Source of the DNA: Homarus americanus
Lineage: Eukaryota; Arthropoda; Malacostraca; Decapoda; Nephropidae
Assembly (NCBI RefSeq): GCF_018991925.1
Contig: NW_024748849.1
Coordinates: 1,128,501 to 1,192,500 of the forward strand
Direction of reading: 5' to 3'
DNA length: 64,000 nt
Below are positions 22,213 through 34,894 of this stretch, piece after piece. The notes under the pieces are model-generated. The model searched no databases. It saw only the letters and a list, made by a program, of their open reading frames with translations, and had not been told where the DNA came from. Both the position numbers and the translations under genes were made by a program. Numbering within the stretch: the stretch's first letter is position 1; every line of letters begins with the position of its first letter.

Positions 22213-23480
22213 CGCACAGTAAAATATGTAATGTGTCCCCCGACCAAGAGAGTTGTATCTCATAATGTTTAATTGTTTATATCTAGTGTACTGTATTTAC
22301 TAATCTAGAATAAGAGCTTAAGAACCTTAGTTGTTAGACCGCAGTAATTCATCATAACGCCGACCTCTATATAACCCATCTGTGACGTCACGTACACCCC
22401 CTCCCCCCAAAAATAAAGTCCTGTCATTCCTCTCTCGCATCCATGAACCCTGAGACTCAAGTACCTGTGACTCCGAGACATTGCGCCAGCTAATGGTCTA
22501 ACACTGTGTTGGCGTCTCTGGTTAGTGTAGTTGTTGCAGGAGGGAGGAGTGGTTAGTGTCACGAGTAATGGTGGCCTTCTGTTCCCTGTGTCCGTGTTAT
22601 CAATCATGTTATTGGATTACGGGTTTCTTATTTCTCAAGGCTGTATAGAGACGGGGCCCCCGGCAGGTGTTAAGGTGAGTTAAAATTAAAGCTAGGAATT
22701 ACACGTTATTAAAGGGATTCTTGACAGCTTATAGGCATTCTACAGGATTTAAACACTTCACAACTTAAGAGTCATCATAGTCCTAAACGGGACACTTTAT
22801 AGCTTCGCATATTGTGATCCATTTTTAGAAATATTGTTGACGGTTAACACTAGTGGACACTTAAAAGAATAAATGTTGTGAAAATATTAAAGTAACACAA
22901 AAATAATTCCCTTGTTAGTAATAACTAGTAAGACACAACACACGAGCGATAATGTATATAAAAATCAGATAACACCTGTGGTATAAAGTTAGATTGTTTC
23001 CAGGAATAAATAGATATTATTATGGCCACTTCCGGGTTGAGGGACAGTCAGTGTGGCCTCCTGGTAGACTACCGCCAGCTTCACTGTATGAATGGATGAC
23101 CTTTGTGGCCCCTAAGACAAGGCGTGGCGGCTGCAAGGGTGACCACAGTGACCCTAAAGGTGGAGTATGACTAGGTGTAACCGGGTCACAGCTGGCCCGG
23201 TGTATATCATCTCCGTGAGACTACAGGTAAGCCAAGGCCAGGTGTGACCTCAGTTGAACTATGTCCAGTCGTTCTTGGACCTTTTGTAGACCTTAGCTAA
23301 TTGTGACCCAATGTAGACCATGGCCCCAGGTGATGCCAAGTGCAGGTGCAGAGTTCGGGAGCACCAGTTACATGTGAGAAAGTTAGCGTTTTGTTGGGCA
23401 CATTCCTGGCGAGGCTGAGAGGAGGTACATCCCTAGTGACAGCCCCCGTGTGTGGATCAATAAGCTGTCAGCCGCTTCTC
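22213..23480. other. Unassigned non-coding stretch
   Basis: Bases 22420-22490 faintly resemble the inner part of the 14801 MITE (ATGAACCCTGAGACTCAAG), but this is too weak to call. No gene was seen. Confidence 0.35.
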
Positions 23481-23489
23481 CTACACCTG

Positions 23490-24290
23490 GCAACCCGTGC
23501 CCATTCACCCGGCCACACACCCACCCGGCCACGCACCAGCCAGGCCACGCACCCACACACACACACGCACCTAGCCAAACAACACCTTGTCATATAACCC
23601 AACCGGCCATACACACATTAAGCTATACACCAATACGGTAATGTAACCACGCACTTACCAGGTCACGCACTTACCAGGTCACGCACTTACCAGGTCACGC
23701 ACTCACCAGGCCATGCACTCAAAAGGCTCACCCTCCAGGCCACTCACCCCAGGCCACGCAGGCCACGCACCCCCAGGCCACTCACCCCCAGGCCACGCAC
23801 CCCAGGCCACGCACCCTCCAGGCCCTCACCCTCAGGCCACACCCTCAGGCCACTCACCCTCCAGGCCACCCAGTCTTGCACCTGTTCGTATTTGCATTAA
23901 ACCGAACACACTCAGCCACTAATCCACTCACTCTATAGACCACGCAACACATCCACCCGGCCACACACTCACCCGGCCACACACTCACCTGGCCACACAC
24001 TCACCCGGCCACACACTCACCTGGCCACACACTCACCTGGTCATAAATTCACCTGGCCTAACATTCACCTGGTCCCACACTCACCTGGTCACACACTCAC
24101 CTGGTCACACACCCACATGCCCACGCACCCACATGCCCACATATCCACACGCCCACGCACTCATCCAGCCACGCATACATACATCACTCAATAATCTGTC
24201 ACGCACGCACGCACTCACTCGCTCAGCCCCGTTCATACGCATCTGCTTGGTCACTCACCACCCTAGTCACGCACTCACCACTTAAGAATT
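23490..24290. repeat. Degenerate ~18-bp minisatellite (ggccacacactcacct)
   Basis: The repeating phrase is ctcacccggccacacactca, with variants ggccacgcacccaccc and ccaggtcacgca. A short related patch lies at 24770-24860. Open frames across it (for example 23340-23922) are by-products of the absence of stops. Confidence 0.85.
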
Positions 24291-27200
24291 CGAGACCACT
24301 AAATCTAAGGAGCCGAGACCAATAGCAATTTAAGAATTTTTTTTTAAAGTGATGAATTAGGGCTTTTCTTAATACAATTTGGACATTCTTGGGGAGTTGA
24401 AATCCCTGAATGACGGCTGGTTATTGTTGCCTTAAAACATATAAACGTGTGTGTGTGTGTGTGTGCTAACTACCATATGATTTGTATATTTTTGTTAGTA
24501 AATATATATTATATTACTTACTTAGCGTATTTTTAGCGGTAACACAAGCGATGAAGAAGGTTAGCCGCTCGCTGATTGGCGGATATCTCCTGCGTCATCC
24601 ACAAAGCCTATTGGTTCCTTTAGATAATATCAGTATCACATCGTCTTCTCAACCAAAAACTGTAGTTATTATTGTAGTTCTTATTTGTTGTATGAGCTTT
24701 TATATAATGTTTTCATATTTACTTAAATTAAATATCTCACCGCTGACAACACACTTTGGTACTTCCTTACATGGTCACGCACCCACCCAATCACGCACCC
24801 ACCAGGCCACGCATCCATCCGGCCACGCATCCATCTGGCCACACATCCACCCACTTCGTCTCACATCTGCCTGCTGCTGCTGCTGCCAGTGGTATGTCGT
24901 TGTTGTAAATGATAATCAAAGGTTAGGTTAAGGGTAATTATAAACAAAATAGGGTTGTTATTACTTATAGTTGGACACGGATGTTGTTGTTTGTTACTTG
25001 GTGTTATGAACTCGTTATGACCTGTTGTAACCCGGGACTTGTTGTGACCCGGAGATATGAGAACGGGTTAATTTTTTTTGTGCACAAGACACCTTCATCT
25101 CACCGAAGCTGTTCGTCTTGTGACTCGTTCGTGTTTTCAGATCCACAACGTGTTTTGTACCTGTAGGGACACCGGAAACAATTAATTAACAAATGTCTAG
25201 TTTGGGTTAGGTTAAGTTGGATTAGGTTAAGTCAGGTTAGGTTAGGTTAGGTTAGGTTGGGTTAGGTTAAGTTAGGTTGGTCTCACCCCAAGTTCCTACT
25301 GACGAAGGACACTCCCCCCCCCCCCTAGACTTCCACCACTAGAAGCTTTGTAGTGAGGAAATCGCTAAAGCTGATGTGGCAGTGTGACGGTGTACCAAGT
25401 GTGTGGAGACAAGATACGCCAATAATTCATAACACCGGCTCTTGGCTTTGTTTCTAGTGCTGGGGAGGGGAACCATCTGATAGGCGAGTGTCGTCTAAGA
25501 GTTTATGGTTGACAAGGTACACGTTATGGAATCCTAACTTAGTCAACTCATACCAAGGCCACGTTCAGGTGTAGTTAAAGGTCTCTTACAATAACTCCAT
25601 CTTGTAGTGATTGTGAATAATAAAAACAGATTCACGTAGATACAATCCTTGATATCCAGTTTCAGGTCTATGTTGCCAATCTGTGTAGCAACAACTAGTG
25701 AGGTAGAGTGGTTATTTTAAGGGGAAGCTTCGTTTTCCTAGAGGTGTAACCGATGCCGTAGTAACTGAGTGTTCTTTACCAGAGTGGAGTGTAAGCGACC
25801 TCTATCCCCTCAGCATATAGCTCTCGCTCCTAACTACTTCTCTTTACTTATATTATTTTGGTGAGTAAAAGCATTGGGCTCCTTACCTCACTACCAGGGA
25901 CAGGCGTTATCATCGAATTTTAGGGCAGTCCTGTAGGGTCAGCATCACCTAAAACTGAAATTGTATTGCCTTTTGTGTTTCCGTGGGGCTATGTGTGAAA
26001 ATCGAGACATGACGTGTATACTTTATGAACGATATTACTCCGCCTTTCATGTTGGTGAGACCATCCGCAGTTGTCTCTGCCATTTGGTTATTAAATCCGA
26101 CTCGTGTTGGGTGTTTTCTTTATCCCCAATACCACGTTTGTTCTGTCACCTCCTCCCTCCCGGGTTCTTCTCAAGGTGCTCCTCTGTCTCTACTTCACCG
26201 AAACAAAAGCTGGTTATCTGATGTTTTATGGTAAATATCCCTGTGTGCGGTCTCGATGCCTCTCTTTACCAACGTGTCAACATTCGACGATCAGCCCATC
26301 GTTATTTTTATTTCTTTTGCTGATATTCATTTATTCTCATGACCCTGATGGTGATTCTTACCCTTGAGGTCATGAGTTTTATCATTCTTCAACATACTGA
26401 CACTAGGAACGCCCTGGACACCTTACAGATGTGAGACGACCTTGGCCAGTCTCCGCATTGGCCACTTTAGGCTGACTCATGGCTGCTTTATGGTCCAGCA
26501 GAACTAACCAGTTTGTGATGGCTGTCTGCATGGCTCCCTTGACTACAAAACACCACAAGGTTGAGTGTTCCAGCCTGAGTGTCCTTAACTAGCGGGCGTC
26601 TCTCACACGGTGGGATGGGGGAGTACCTACAGCCTATCATTTGTTCCCCATTCAAATCAACAATTATCCACCTCACCTTACCTTACCTTACCTAAATTTA
26701 CCTTGACTTTACCTTACCTAAATTTACCTTACGTTACCTTACCTAGAGTGACATAAGACGAGCATTATGTAAGGTTTGTTGCGTTGGAGGAAATGATACG
26801 TTTAAATGCGTGTTTACTATGAGTTGTGAACAGACAAAACACTGTACGTCGCCTGTAACATCACAGCAAAATGACCTGTGAACGTGTTTACAACTTGTAC
26901 CATACTAGCTGAACATTTTAACACGATCAAGTTTATCAATGTAGGTTTTTTTTTTATCCGTAATTGAAGATATTTTTCGTGGATTTCGATTTGTTCTGTT
27001 TTCTGTATCGTCTCAAAAAGAAAATAGTTACATCTAATATTTCGGTTAAGCTGACAACACTGACTGACAGCCTGATCTTGAACGCGGTAACAGGTAGCAC
27101 CTACTCCCTGCACTGCCAGACGTGTCTCTTAAATGCAATCATAACTTTTTACTATTAAATATATGTTCTGATAATTCCAGGTATATAATTTATTTACTTG

Positions 27201-27840
27201 ATATAGTTGTACGTGACCTGGGAAAATGATGTCCTAGCCTATAATTACACTATTTACTATAATATACAAGTACCTTTATTAAGACACTGGGGACGTGCCT
27301 AAGTTTGGGGTGACTTACAATAATTTTGCCACTTAGTATCTTGGGGTAAATTGATGCTACTACACCATATCATTGACACTAGTTACACTAAATATCAAGG
27401 CACCGGATATTCAGCTAGATATGCGTTACTGGCATTTATGATAGGTCAGATATCCGGTGTACAATTTTCCTGCTAATTTGCCATCCGTTTCATCCCGACA
27501 ACAGATACTGTGCTGTTCATCCTTGTTGTTACCCACTAACCTAACCTAACCTAACCTAACTAATACACTAAATATACGTATACTTTAACTTATATATCGA
27601 CACTTGGCTTTACACTCACACCCACTTCAACACACACACACACACACACACACACACGTATATGCACACACGTACACCGACTTACTCACACATATACCCC
27701 TTCTTTAAGACTTTACACAGTCACAACATACATACATACCTGCTTTCAGACTTACACACACACACTAATACTACTACTACTTTGCTGTCACTCGGAATCT
27801 AGTATGACGATCATCCAGCTATGGTAAAATGATATAGGTT
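24291..27840. other. Non-coding stretch with telomere-like tracts
   Basis: It contains ggttaggttaggttagg-type TTAGG units at 25198-25280, a ccttacctta variant array at 26668-26755, cctaacctaacctaac at 27536-27561 and (CA)n at 27630-27657. Frames at 24482-24931 and 25961-26367 have no recognisable domain and partly cover tandem sequence. No gene can be supported. Confidence 0.5.
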
Positions 27841-27844
27841 ATTA

Positions 27845-29965
27845 GGGATGTCATCTAGGTTGGTGAATTTTGAGGTGACTAAAGAGCCCGATACGGGACC
27901 GGCAGAGTCGTCCACATTCGTTGCACATGTGGAGGGCGGCGGTTGCAGTGTCTTTCCGACGTTGGAGTTTATCTGCCTCGGTTTATAGTCGGGCTAACTC
28001 GAAAGTATTGACACCTTCCCGTGTGGTGCTCCTCTAAGCGTTACGATGTGGAGTAATCGACTCCCAGGTGAGGGGGTCGATTTGGCACCTTTTCAGGTTT
28101 GTCTTAAGACTATCCTTATACCTTTTCAATTGCCCGCCAGCGTTACGTTTACTATTCGTTAGGTGACTGTAAAGTAGCTGCTTTGGCAGTCTACTGTCGT
28201 CCATGCGGGTAACATGGCCAGTCCATCGTAGTTGTTCATGGATAATGGTAGCCTCGATGCTCCTACAGTTGGTGTCGGCAAGAATACTGGCATTTGTTCT
28301 CTTGTCTTCCCAGCGAACACGGAGGATGGAACGTAGACTACGTTGGTGAAAGTTTTCAAGTGCCTTGAGGTGCCCCCTGTATGTGACCCATGTCTCACTG
28401 CCATATAGCAGGGTGGGCAGGACCACTGCTCGATATACGTGCAACTTTGTGGATAATTTCAGCTCCCTACAGCTGAAGACACGATTTTGGAGTCCGCCCA
28501 AGGCTTGAGATGCACATCTGATCCGATGTTGAATCTCTTCATCGATGTCTTCGATGGTGGACAGGTGGGAGCCGAGATACCGAAAGTGGGCAACATTAGA
28601 GAGGGTAGTACCGTTAAGCTGGATGGATGGTGGGGGTGTGTCTGAACCAGGGGCAGGTTGAAAGAGAATCTGAGTCTTACGTACATTCACCTCAAAGCCG
28701 AAGTGTGCATACACGTCTGCATAGGTGTTCAGGATCTCCTGTAGGTCGTGTTCAGTGTGAACAACAAGGTAGAGGTCGTCTGCATACTGAAGTTCAGTAA
28801 TGGAAGCTGCCGACACCTTAGTTCTTGCCTGGAGTCGTCTTATGTTGAAAAGACCCCCCTTCACCCGGTACTCGATGTTCACCTCGCTGGCTAAATTGGC
28901 ACTGGCACGAGTAAGGAAGGCAGCCAAGAAGATGGAAAAGAGGGTTGGTGCCAGTACACACCCTTGTTTAACCCCTGGTTAGATGGGGAAGAACTAGGTG
29001 CTGTTGTGCAGGACACTGCCGTTCCTGCCGTCGTGGAGTTGCCTCACGATGGCGATGAATTTTGGTAGGCAGCCAAAACGGCTGAGGGTCCTCCAGGGGG
29101 CTTCCCTGTTGTCCGAGTCGAAGGCTTTGGTTAAGTCGATGAAAGCCATATACAGGCCACGACGCTGTTCTCTGCACTTTTCCTGTATTTGGTGGGCAGC
29201 AAAGATCATGTCAGTGGTGCCACGTGATGGTCTAAAGCCACATTGAGATTCTGGGAGGAAGTTTTCCGCCTCAGGAAGAAGTCTGTTTAGGAGGACTCGG
29301 GAGATAATCTTGCCAGCTACGGAGAGTAGAGAGATCCCACGGTAGTTGCCACAATCTGACCGGTCCCCCTTGTTCTTATAAATATTGACAATGAAAGCAT
29401 CTTTAAGAGCTTGGGGGATTTCCTCCTTTTCCCATATATTCTCCAGGAGAGAGTGGAGACGGCTGGTAAGCAGAGGTCCTCCTACTTTATACACCTCGGC
29501 TGGGATTCCATCAGGCCCTGAGGCTTTGTTATTTTTCATCTGTTTGATGGCAGTAGCTACCTCATCCAGGGATGGAGGATAGCTGAGGTGGGTCAGCTCT
29601 GGATGCTGAGGGACCTTCTGGGTAGTCAGGACATCCACATCGGTGTTTCGGTTGAGCAATGAATGGTAGTGTTTCAATTATGTGGTTACCGTCAGGTGAG
29701 CGAAGGGGGGCTGCGCCATGAGTGACTGGCCCATAAAATGTTTTAGCAGAAATGAAAAATTCGCGTATTTTGTGCTAATCTGCAAGTTTTGTGCTTCACA
29801 TGCTTTATATTTAAGCCAGTCGTTCTTTAGATTGCGAAGTTCCCGCTGGGCCACCGCTTTCTTCTTGCGGGAGGTATCAGCTTTGTTGGTCCGAGACTGA
29901 GGGGTGTTCTGCCAGTCAGTAAAAGCAGTTCACTTATCATCGATGAGTGCTTGCACCTTAACACT
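27845..29965 (-). mobile_element. Non-LTR retrotransposon, reverse transcriptase plus C-terminal zinc finger, inactivated by stops
   Basis: On the minus strand a linker (SRKKKAVAQRELRNLKNDWL, about 29830-29890) leads into the reverse transcriptase. The motifs in order are KASGPDGIPAEVY, GNYRGISLLSVAGKIISRVL, ESQCGFRPSRGTTDMIF, MAFIDLTKAFD, PGVKQGCVLAPTLFSIFLAA and the catalytic LQYADDLYLV (about 28800). The thumb/tail follows, with YGSETWVTYRGHLKALENFH, LRWTGHVTRMDD and GQLKRYKDSLKTNLKRC. The same frame ends in CNECGRLCRSRIGLFSHLKI followed by H, a C2H2 finger, at about 27862-27925. In-frame stops lie at about 29678-29680, 28994-28996, 28979-28981, 28034-28036 and 27983-27985, with no frameshift from 29677 to 27845. 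It is therefore a young, point-mutated copy. The endonuclease is missing and the upstream edge is a (CA)n tract. The clade is uncertain. Confidence 0.88.
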
Positions 29966-29977
29966 AACATAATGCTG

Positions 29978-29978
<1 letters not shown>

Positions 29979-30033
<55 letters not shown>
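29979..30033. repeat. (CA)n microsatellite
   Basis: This is a pure CA tract of about 55 bp abutting the truncated 5' end of the LINE. Confidence 0.98.
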
Positions 30034-30034
<1 letters not shown>

Positions 30035-30890
30035 AGCTGTAATCGATCAGGACGCCAGGAAACACGCGATATGCTGAGTCATGTATCACAGAGACGGAAA
30101 CGTGTCAGGTGCCCCTCCACCACTCAGCCCTCCTCCGGTCACTCCCTTCACCACCCTGTCTGATTTATTTGGTCATGCAGTATATAAGGCGTGATGGGTC
30201 GGTCTGAGGTGGTGGTGTTGTAGGTGTTGCTTATGTGTTGGTGGTATTGTTGTAGGTGGTGTTGTACAGATTGTGGGCTTTGTTAATGTAGTAGATGTTG
30301 TAGGTAATTTTGCAATGTGTCAAAATGGCGTCTTATGTGTTCCTGCAATACAGCACACTGAAATATTCCATGTTAAAAGGCAATTTTTTTCTTCCCTGTA
30401 CAGCATGACCTTTCTAACATTGGTCACCGCGCACTCGTATCATAATAAAACAACAAAAGCCATTAAAAGATACTGGAGGGTTGGGAAGCTCTCGTGACGG
30501 TAAGAATTTTTAATACGTCGAGGGGGAATGGTAATCAGTTTCTTCCTTCTCGTAAAAGTGACAATATTTCCTTCTCGGCGCGTCTTAACCAGTACACACG
30601 TAGGTCTCCCGTCATTATGAGAGTAGCTGACTTCACCAGTAATCAGCCGAGACTTCTTGCTGTTTTAGAAAAGTTTAGAAAATAGATGAAAAATTATAAC
30701 TGAATAAGTTAGTTTAGTTACCATAGAGTTTTAGTGATTTGGTAGTGTGTATGTGTTGATTAGTAAAATATTGTCACACACTGGTAATAACAACAGCAAC
30801 AACAACGATTTTAGATGTTTATAATCAGACCCCAGTTGCTTTAAGTTATCAGAACTGTTAACAGTGATCTTCTGAATTAATTACAGTATA
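30034..30890. other. Unassigned non-coding stretch
   Basis: The short frames at 30273-30685 show no recognisable domain. Nothing else was seen. Confidence 0.4.
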
Positions 30891-30892
30891 TT

Positions 30893-32468
30893 ATATACAC
30901 CTGACCTCTTACAGTTTATACACTTGACCTCTGACAGTTTATACACTTGACCTCTGACAGTTTATACACTTTACCCTTGACAGTTTATACACTTGATCTC
31001 TGACAGTTTATACACTTGGCCTCTGACAGTTTATACACTTGACCTCTTACAGTTTATACATTTGACCTCGGACAGTTTATACACTTGACCTCTGACAGTT
31101 TATACACTTGACCTCTGATAGTTTATACACTTGACCTCTGACAGTTTATACATTTGACCTCTGACAGTTTATACACTTGGCCTCTGACAGTTTATACACT
31201 TGACCTCTGACAGTTTATACACTTTACCCTTGACAGTTTATACACTTTACCCTTGACAGTTTATACATTTGACCTCTGACAGTTTATACATTTGACCTGT
31301 GACAGTTTATACACTTGACCTCTGACAGTTTATACACTTTACCCTTGACAGTTTATACACTTGATCTCTGACAGTTTATACATTTGACCTCTGACAGTTT
31401 ATACATTTGACCTGTGACAGTTTATACATTTGACCTCTGACAGTTTATACACTTGAGCTCTGACAGTTTATACACTTTACCCTTGACAGTTTATACACTT
31501 GATCTCTGACAGTTTATACATTTGACCTGTGACAGTTTATACACTTGACCTCTGACAGTTTATACATTTGACCTCTGACAGTTTATACATTTGACCTGTG
31601 ACAGTTTATACATTTGACCTCTGACAGTTTATACACTTGACCTCTGACAGTTTATACACTTTACCCTTGACAGTTTATACACTTGATCTCTGACAGTTTA
31701 TACATTTGACCTCTGACAGTTTATACATTTACCTCTGACAGTTTATACATTTGACCTCTGACAGTTTATACACTTGACCTCTGACAGTTTATACATTTGA
31801 CCTGTGACAGTTTATACACTTGACCTGTGACAGTTTATACACGTGACCTGTGACAGTTAATACACTTAGCCTCTGACAGTTTATACATTTGACCTCTGAC
31901 AGTTTATACACGTGACCTGTGACAGTTAATACACTAGATTTCTGACAGTTTATGCATTTGACCTCTGACAGCTTATACACTTGATCTCTGACAGTTTATT
32001 CACTTGACCTCTGACAGTTTATACATTTGACCTCTGACAGTTTATGCATTTGACCTGTGACAGTTTATGCATATGACCTGTGACAGTTAATACACTAGAT
32101 TTCTGACAGTTTATGCATTTGACCTCTGACAGCTTATACACTTGATCTCTGACAGTTTATTCACTTGACCTCTGACAGTTTATACATTTGACCTCTGACA
32201 GTTTATGCATTTGACCTCTGACAGTTTATACACTTGACCTCTGACAGTTAATACACTTGATCTCTGACAGTTTATACATTTGACCTCTGACAGTTTATAC
32301 ACGTGACCTATGACAGTTAATACACTTGATCTCTGACAGTTTATACATTTGACCTCTGACAGTTTATACACTTGACCTCTGACAGTTAATACACTTGATC
32401 TCTGACAGTTTATACATTTGACCTCTGACAGTTTATACACTTGATCTCTGACAGTTTATACATTTGAC
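30893..32468. repeat. 23-bp satellite array, ~68 copies
   Basis: The unit is close to CTTGACCTCTGACAGTTTAT followed by aca. Point variants recur at the same places (cttgatctctg, tttacccttg, tttgacctgtg), and the combination of variants repeats at a larger scale, which suggests higher-order duplication. Minus-strand open frames with YKLSEVKCINCQ-type repeats arise because three units (69 bp) keep the frame; they are not genes. Confidence 0.95.
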
Positions 32469-33020
32469 AGACCGTACCATTACACTGAAGTTCCATGGAT
32501 ATGGTATGATCTCCCGTCTCTACTGCTATCCAACGTCACTTCCCTAGCTAACAAGTTTGACGAGCTGGCAACTACAGTCAGGTCAGCCGCCGCGAGCGTC
32601 GTTGCCATATGTGAGGCTTGGCAAATTGTGCCTGAAACGTGTCATATTGAGGGATATCAACTCTTTCATCGCCTTCGTTCACATAGACGCGGAGGGGGCG
32701 TTGCCCTCTTCTGTCAAGATGACCTACGCCCGTCACGCCTGGATGTTCAAGTCCCAGCAGATGTGGAAGCATTATGGGTACGTGTTGTGCCACGGGCCCA
32801 CCCTCGCCACACTGCTTCCATCATAATCTGTGTGGCATACCATCCGCCTTTCTCACCCACCAGAGACACTCTTATCAATCATCTCATTACCACCTCAGAG
32901 TTAGGTACCCATGTGCCAAGTTCGTATTATGCGGGGATTATAATGAAATTGACACCACTGATATCCAGGACCAGCTGTCACTATCACAAGTTGTGAACTT
33001 CCCCACGCACGGTCAAAATA
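32469..33020 (+). mobile_element. Endonuclease domain of a non-LTR retrotransposon
   Basis: The translation from about 32500 has the layout of an apurinic-type endonuclease: LLLSNVTSLANKFDEL, then VVAICEAW with the catalytic Glu, RRGGGVALFCQDDL, EALWVRVVP, ICVAYHPPFSPTRDTLINHL, CGDYNEID (GDxN motif) and LSLSQVVNFPTHGQNT. One frameshift lies at about 32900. The domain starts directly at the edge of the 23-bp satellite and stops at the 45-bp minisatellite. The SDH motif and the whole reverse transcriptase are missing. Confidence 0.8.
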
Positions 33021-33845
33021 CCCTCTGTGAGGGAATTACTACACCACATGTCCCTCATAACACCATATGTGAGGGAATTACTACACCACGTCAAGTCCCT
33101 CATCACACCATCTGTGAGGGAATTACTACACCACGTGAGGTCCCTCATAACACCATCTGTGAGGGAATTACTACACCACGTCAGGCCCCTCATAACACCA
33201 TCTGAGGGAATTACTACACCACGTGATGCCCCTCATAACACCATCTGTGAGGGAGTTACTACACCACGTGAGGTCCCTCATAACACCATCTGTGAGGGAA
33301 TTACTACACCATGTGAGGTCCCTCATAACACCATCTGTGAGGGAATTACTACACCACGTGATGCCCCTCATAACACCATCTGTGAGGGAATTACTACACC
33401 ACGTGATGCCTCATAACACCATCTGGGAGGAATTACTACACCATGTAGGGCCTCAACACCATCTGTGGGGAATTACTACACCATGTGGGGTCCCTCATAT
33501 ACCATCTGTGAGGGAATTACTACACCACGTGATGCCCCTCATAACACCATCTGTGAGGTAATTACTACACCACGTGAGGTCCCTCATAACACCATCTGTG
33601 AGGTAATTACTACACCATGTGAGGTCCCTCATAACACCATCTGTGAGGGAATTACTACACCACGTGATGCCCCTCATAACACCATCTGTGAGGGAATTAC
33701 TACACCACGTGAGGTCCCTCATAACACCATCTGTGAGGGAATTACTACACCACGCCAGATCCCTCATAACACCACCTGAGGGAACTACTACACCACGTGA
33801 GTTCCTCCTAACACCATCTGGGAGGGAGTTACTACACTACGTGTT
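33021..33845 (+). repeat. 45-bp minisatellite continuing the endonuclease frame
   Basis: About 18 units of gtgagggaattactacacca plus cgtgaggtccctcataacaccatct. Because 45 is a multiple of three, frames stay open; the one in register with the endonuclease end encodes CEGITTPREVPHNTI repeats. A few units carry one- or two-base deletions (33190-33480). Confidence 0.95.
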
Positions 33846-34026
33846 TGCTGTTCAACACCTACATTAATCTGTATGTACACTGTATGTTCTTTACCTTTCT
33901 CTAATGAAGGCTTTTGTTAAACCACCAATGTATGTAATAAGTCATTTATGTCCAATGTATATTTTCAGCCTTCGGGCTGCAGAATTTTTTCAATAAACCG
34001 TTAATTATTATTATTATTATTATTTT
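33846..34026 (+). mobile_element. 3' end of a non-LTR retrotransposon with (ATT)n tail
   Basis: TATTTTCAGCCTTCGGGCTG and CAATAAACCGTTA precede an ATT trinucleotide tail at about 34003-34023. Nearly the same ending is found in reverse orientation at 61996-62060 (TATTTTCAGCTACCGGCTGC, AATAAACCGTTTA, then ATT repeats), so both belong to one family. With 32469-33020 it frames an element whose reverse transcriptase region is replaced by the 45-bp array. Confidence 0.8.
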
Positions 34027-34890
34027 TTTATTCTCTCTGCCTCTGGTCACTCTATCTATCAGCTTCTCCAGCAAAAGGGATAAATAAATAATCTATCATA
34101 AAGGTAACGTGGTAGTGCTCTCACCTGCAGCTCTTAAAGGTGTAGTTGAGAAGCTTGTAAGAGGGACAGTGGTGTTATTTGGTCTTTTCCAGGAGCTCAA
34201 CTCTTGGATACAGTATTTGTATTGAGCAGCTTGTCTAGTGATGGACGCATTCCTCGACACGGTGTTAGTTCGCCAAGGGGCTTATTTATCGTAAACAAGC
34301 GGTATCAGACAACCCAACCCAACCCAATCCAACCCAGCTTGAGGGAAGTTAGTTTTGCCTGTGCATATTGATGGAAGATAGTGTTCTTTATTAGTGAAGG
34401 TGTGTTTGAGCATCAGGTGGTGAAAGAAGCTGTGGTGTCTAATTTTCAGGTGTAGTCATGAAGTAATATCATTCTGAGTCTTAATATAAGAGAGATGACG
34501 CGATCATGTTATTGAAATCAGGTAGGAAAAGACCATAGTGTTTTACACGCTTATATAACCTGGTAATTGTTGTTGTGATTTAATAACTGTAACTTTAGGT
34601 CGTTGTGTTTATTAATTCGTGGGAATATATCACTGTTGGGATGAAAGCATTGATTACATTACATCATTAGCGAGTTGACACCACTGTTGAGTCACATCTT
34701 GTATACTGTTAGTCACACTACATACTAAATATCGTTCGTTATTCGTCTCGGGACATTAGCTTTACTATGTCTAGGTCATGGGTTCGTGTCCCGTGATGTC
34801 GCGCCCGCCATGACGTCATACCTCTTACACTGTCACAACAAGTCAGTGGGAAGGTATTTCCGGGCTAGGTTATATACACGACGCTATTAA
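34027..34890. other. Unassigned stretch with a tRNA-like box
   Basis: GGGTTCGTGTCCC at about 34780 resembles a B-box/T-arm but has no convincing A-box or acceptor stem. A short aacccaaccc tract lies at 34313-34338. No gene was seen. Confidence 0.3.
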
Positions 34891-34894
34891 TACA

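Noticed and set aside
22420..22490. Third copy of the 14801 MITE
   Set aside because: Only about 20 bases resemble the core and no inverted partner is present.
23340..23922. Pro/His-rich frames
   Set aside because: Composition effect of the ggccacgcaccc minisatellite.
24482..24931. 149-codon frame with hydrophobic segments
   Set aside because: No recognisable domain, the hydrophobic runs come from T-rich sequence and the end runs into minisatellite.
27380..27470. Hairpin CACCGGATAT...ATATCCGGTG
   Set aside because: Only 10 bp of perfect stem, no target duplication and no second copy seen.
31789..32440. Cysteine-containing repeat protein on the minus strand (YKLSEVKCINCQ)
   Set aside because: It is the 23-bp satellite read backwards; three units make 69 bp and keep the frame. 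No conserved start, no flanking coding signal.
30893..32468. CRISPR-like array
   Set aside because: Repeats are directly contiguous with no unique spacers; the context is eukaryotic.
33027..33867. Several 60-130 codon frames on both strands
   Set aside because: All follow from the 45-bp minisatellite.
34770..34800. tRNA gene
   Set aside because: Only a B-box/T-arm-like GGTTCGTGTCCC is present; no A-box, anticodon arm or acceptor stem could be paired.
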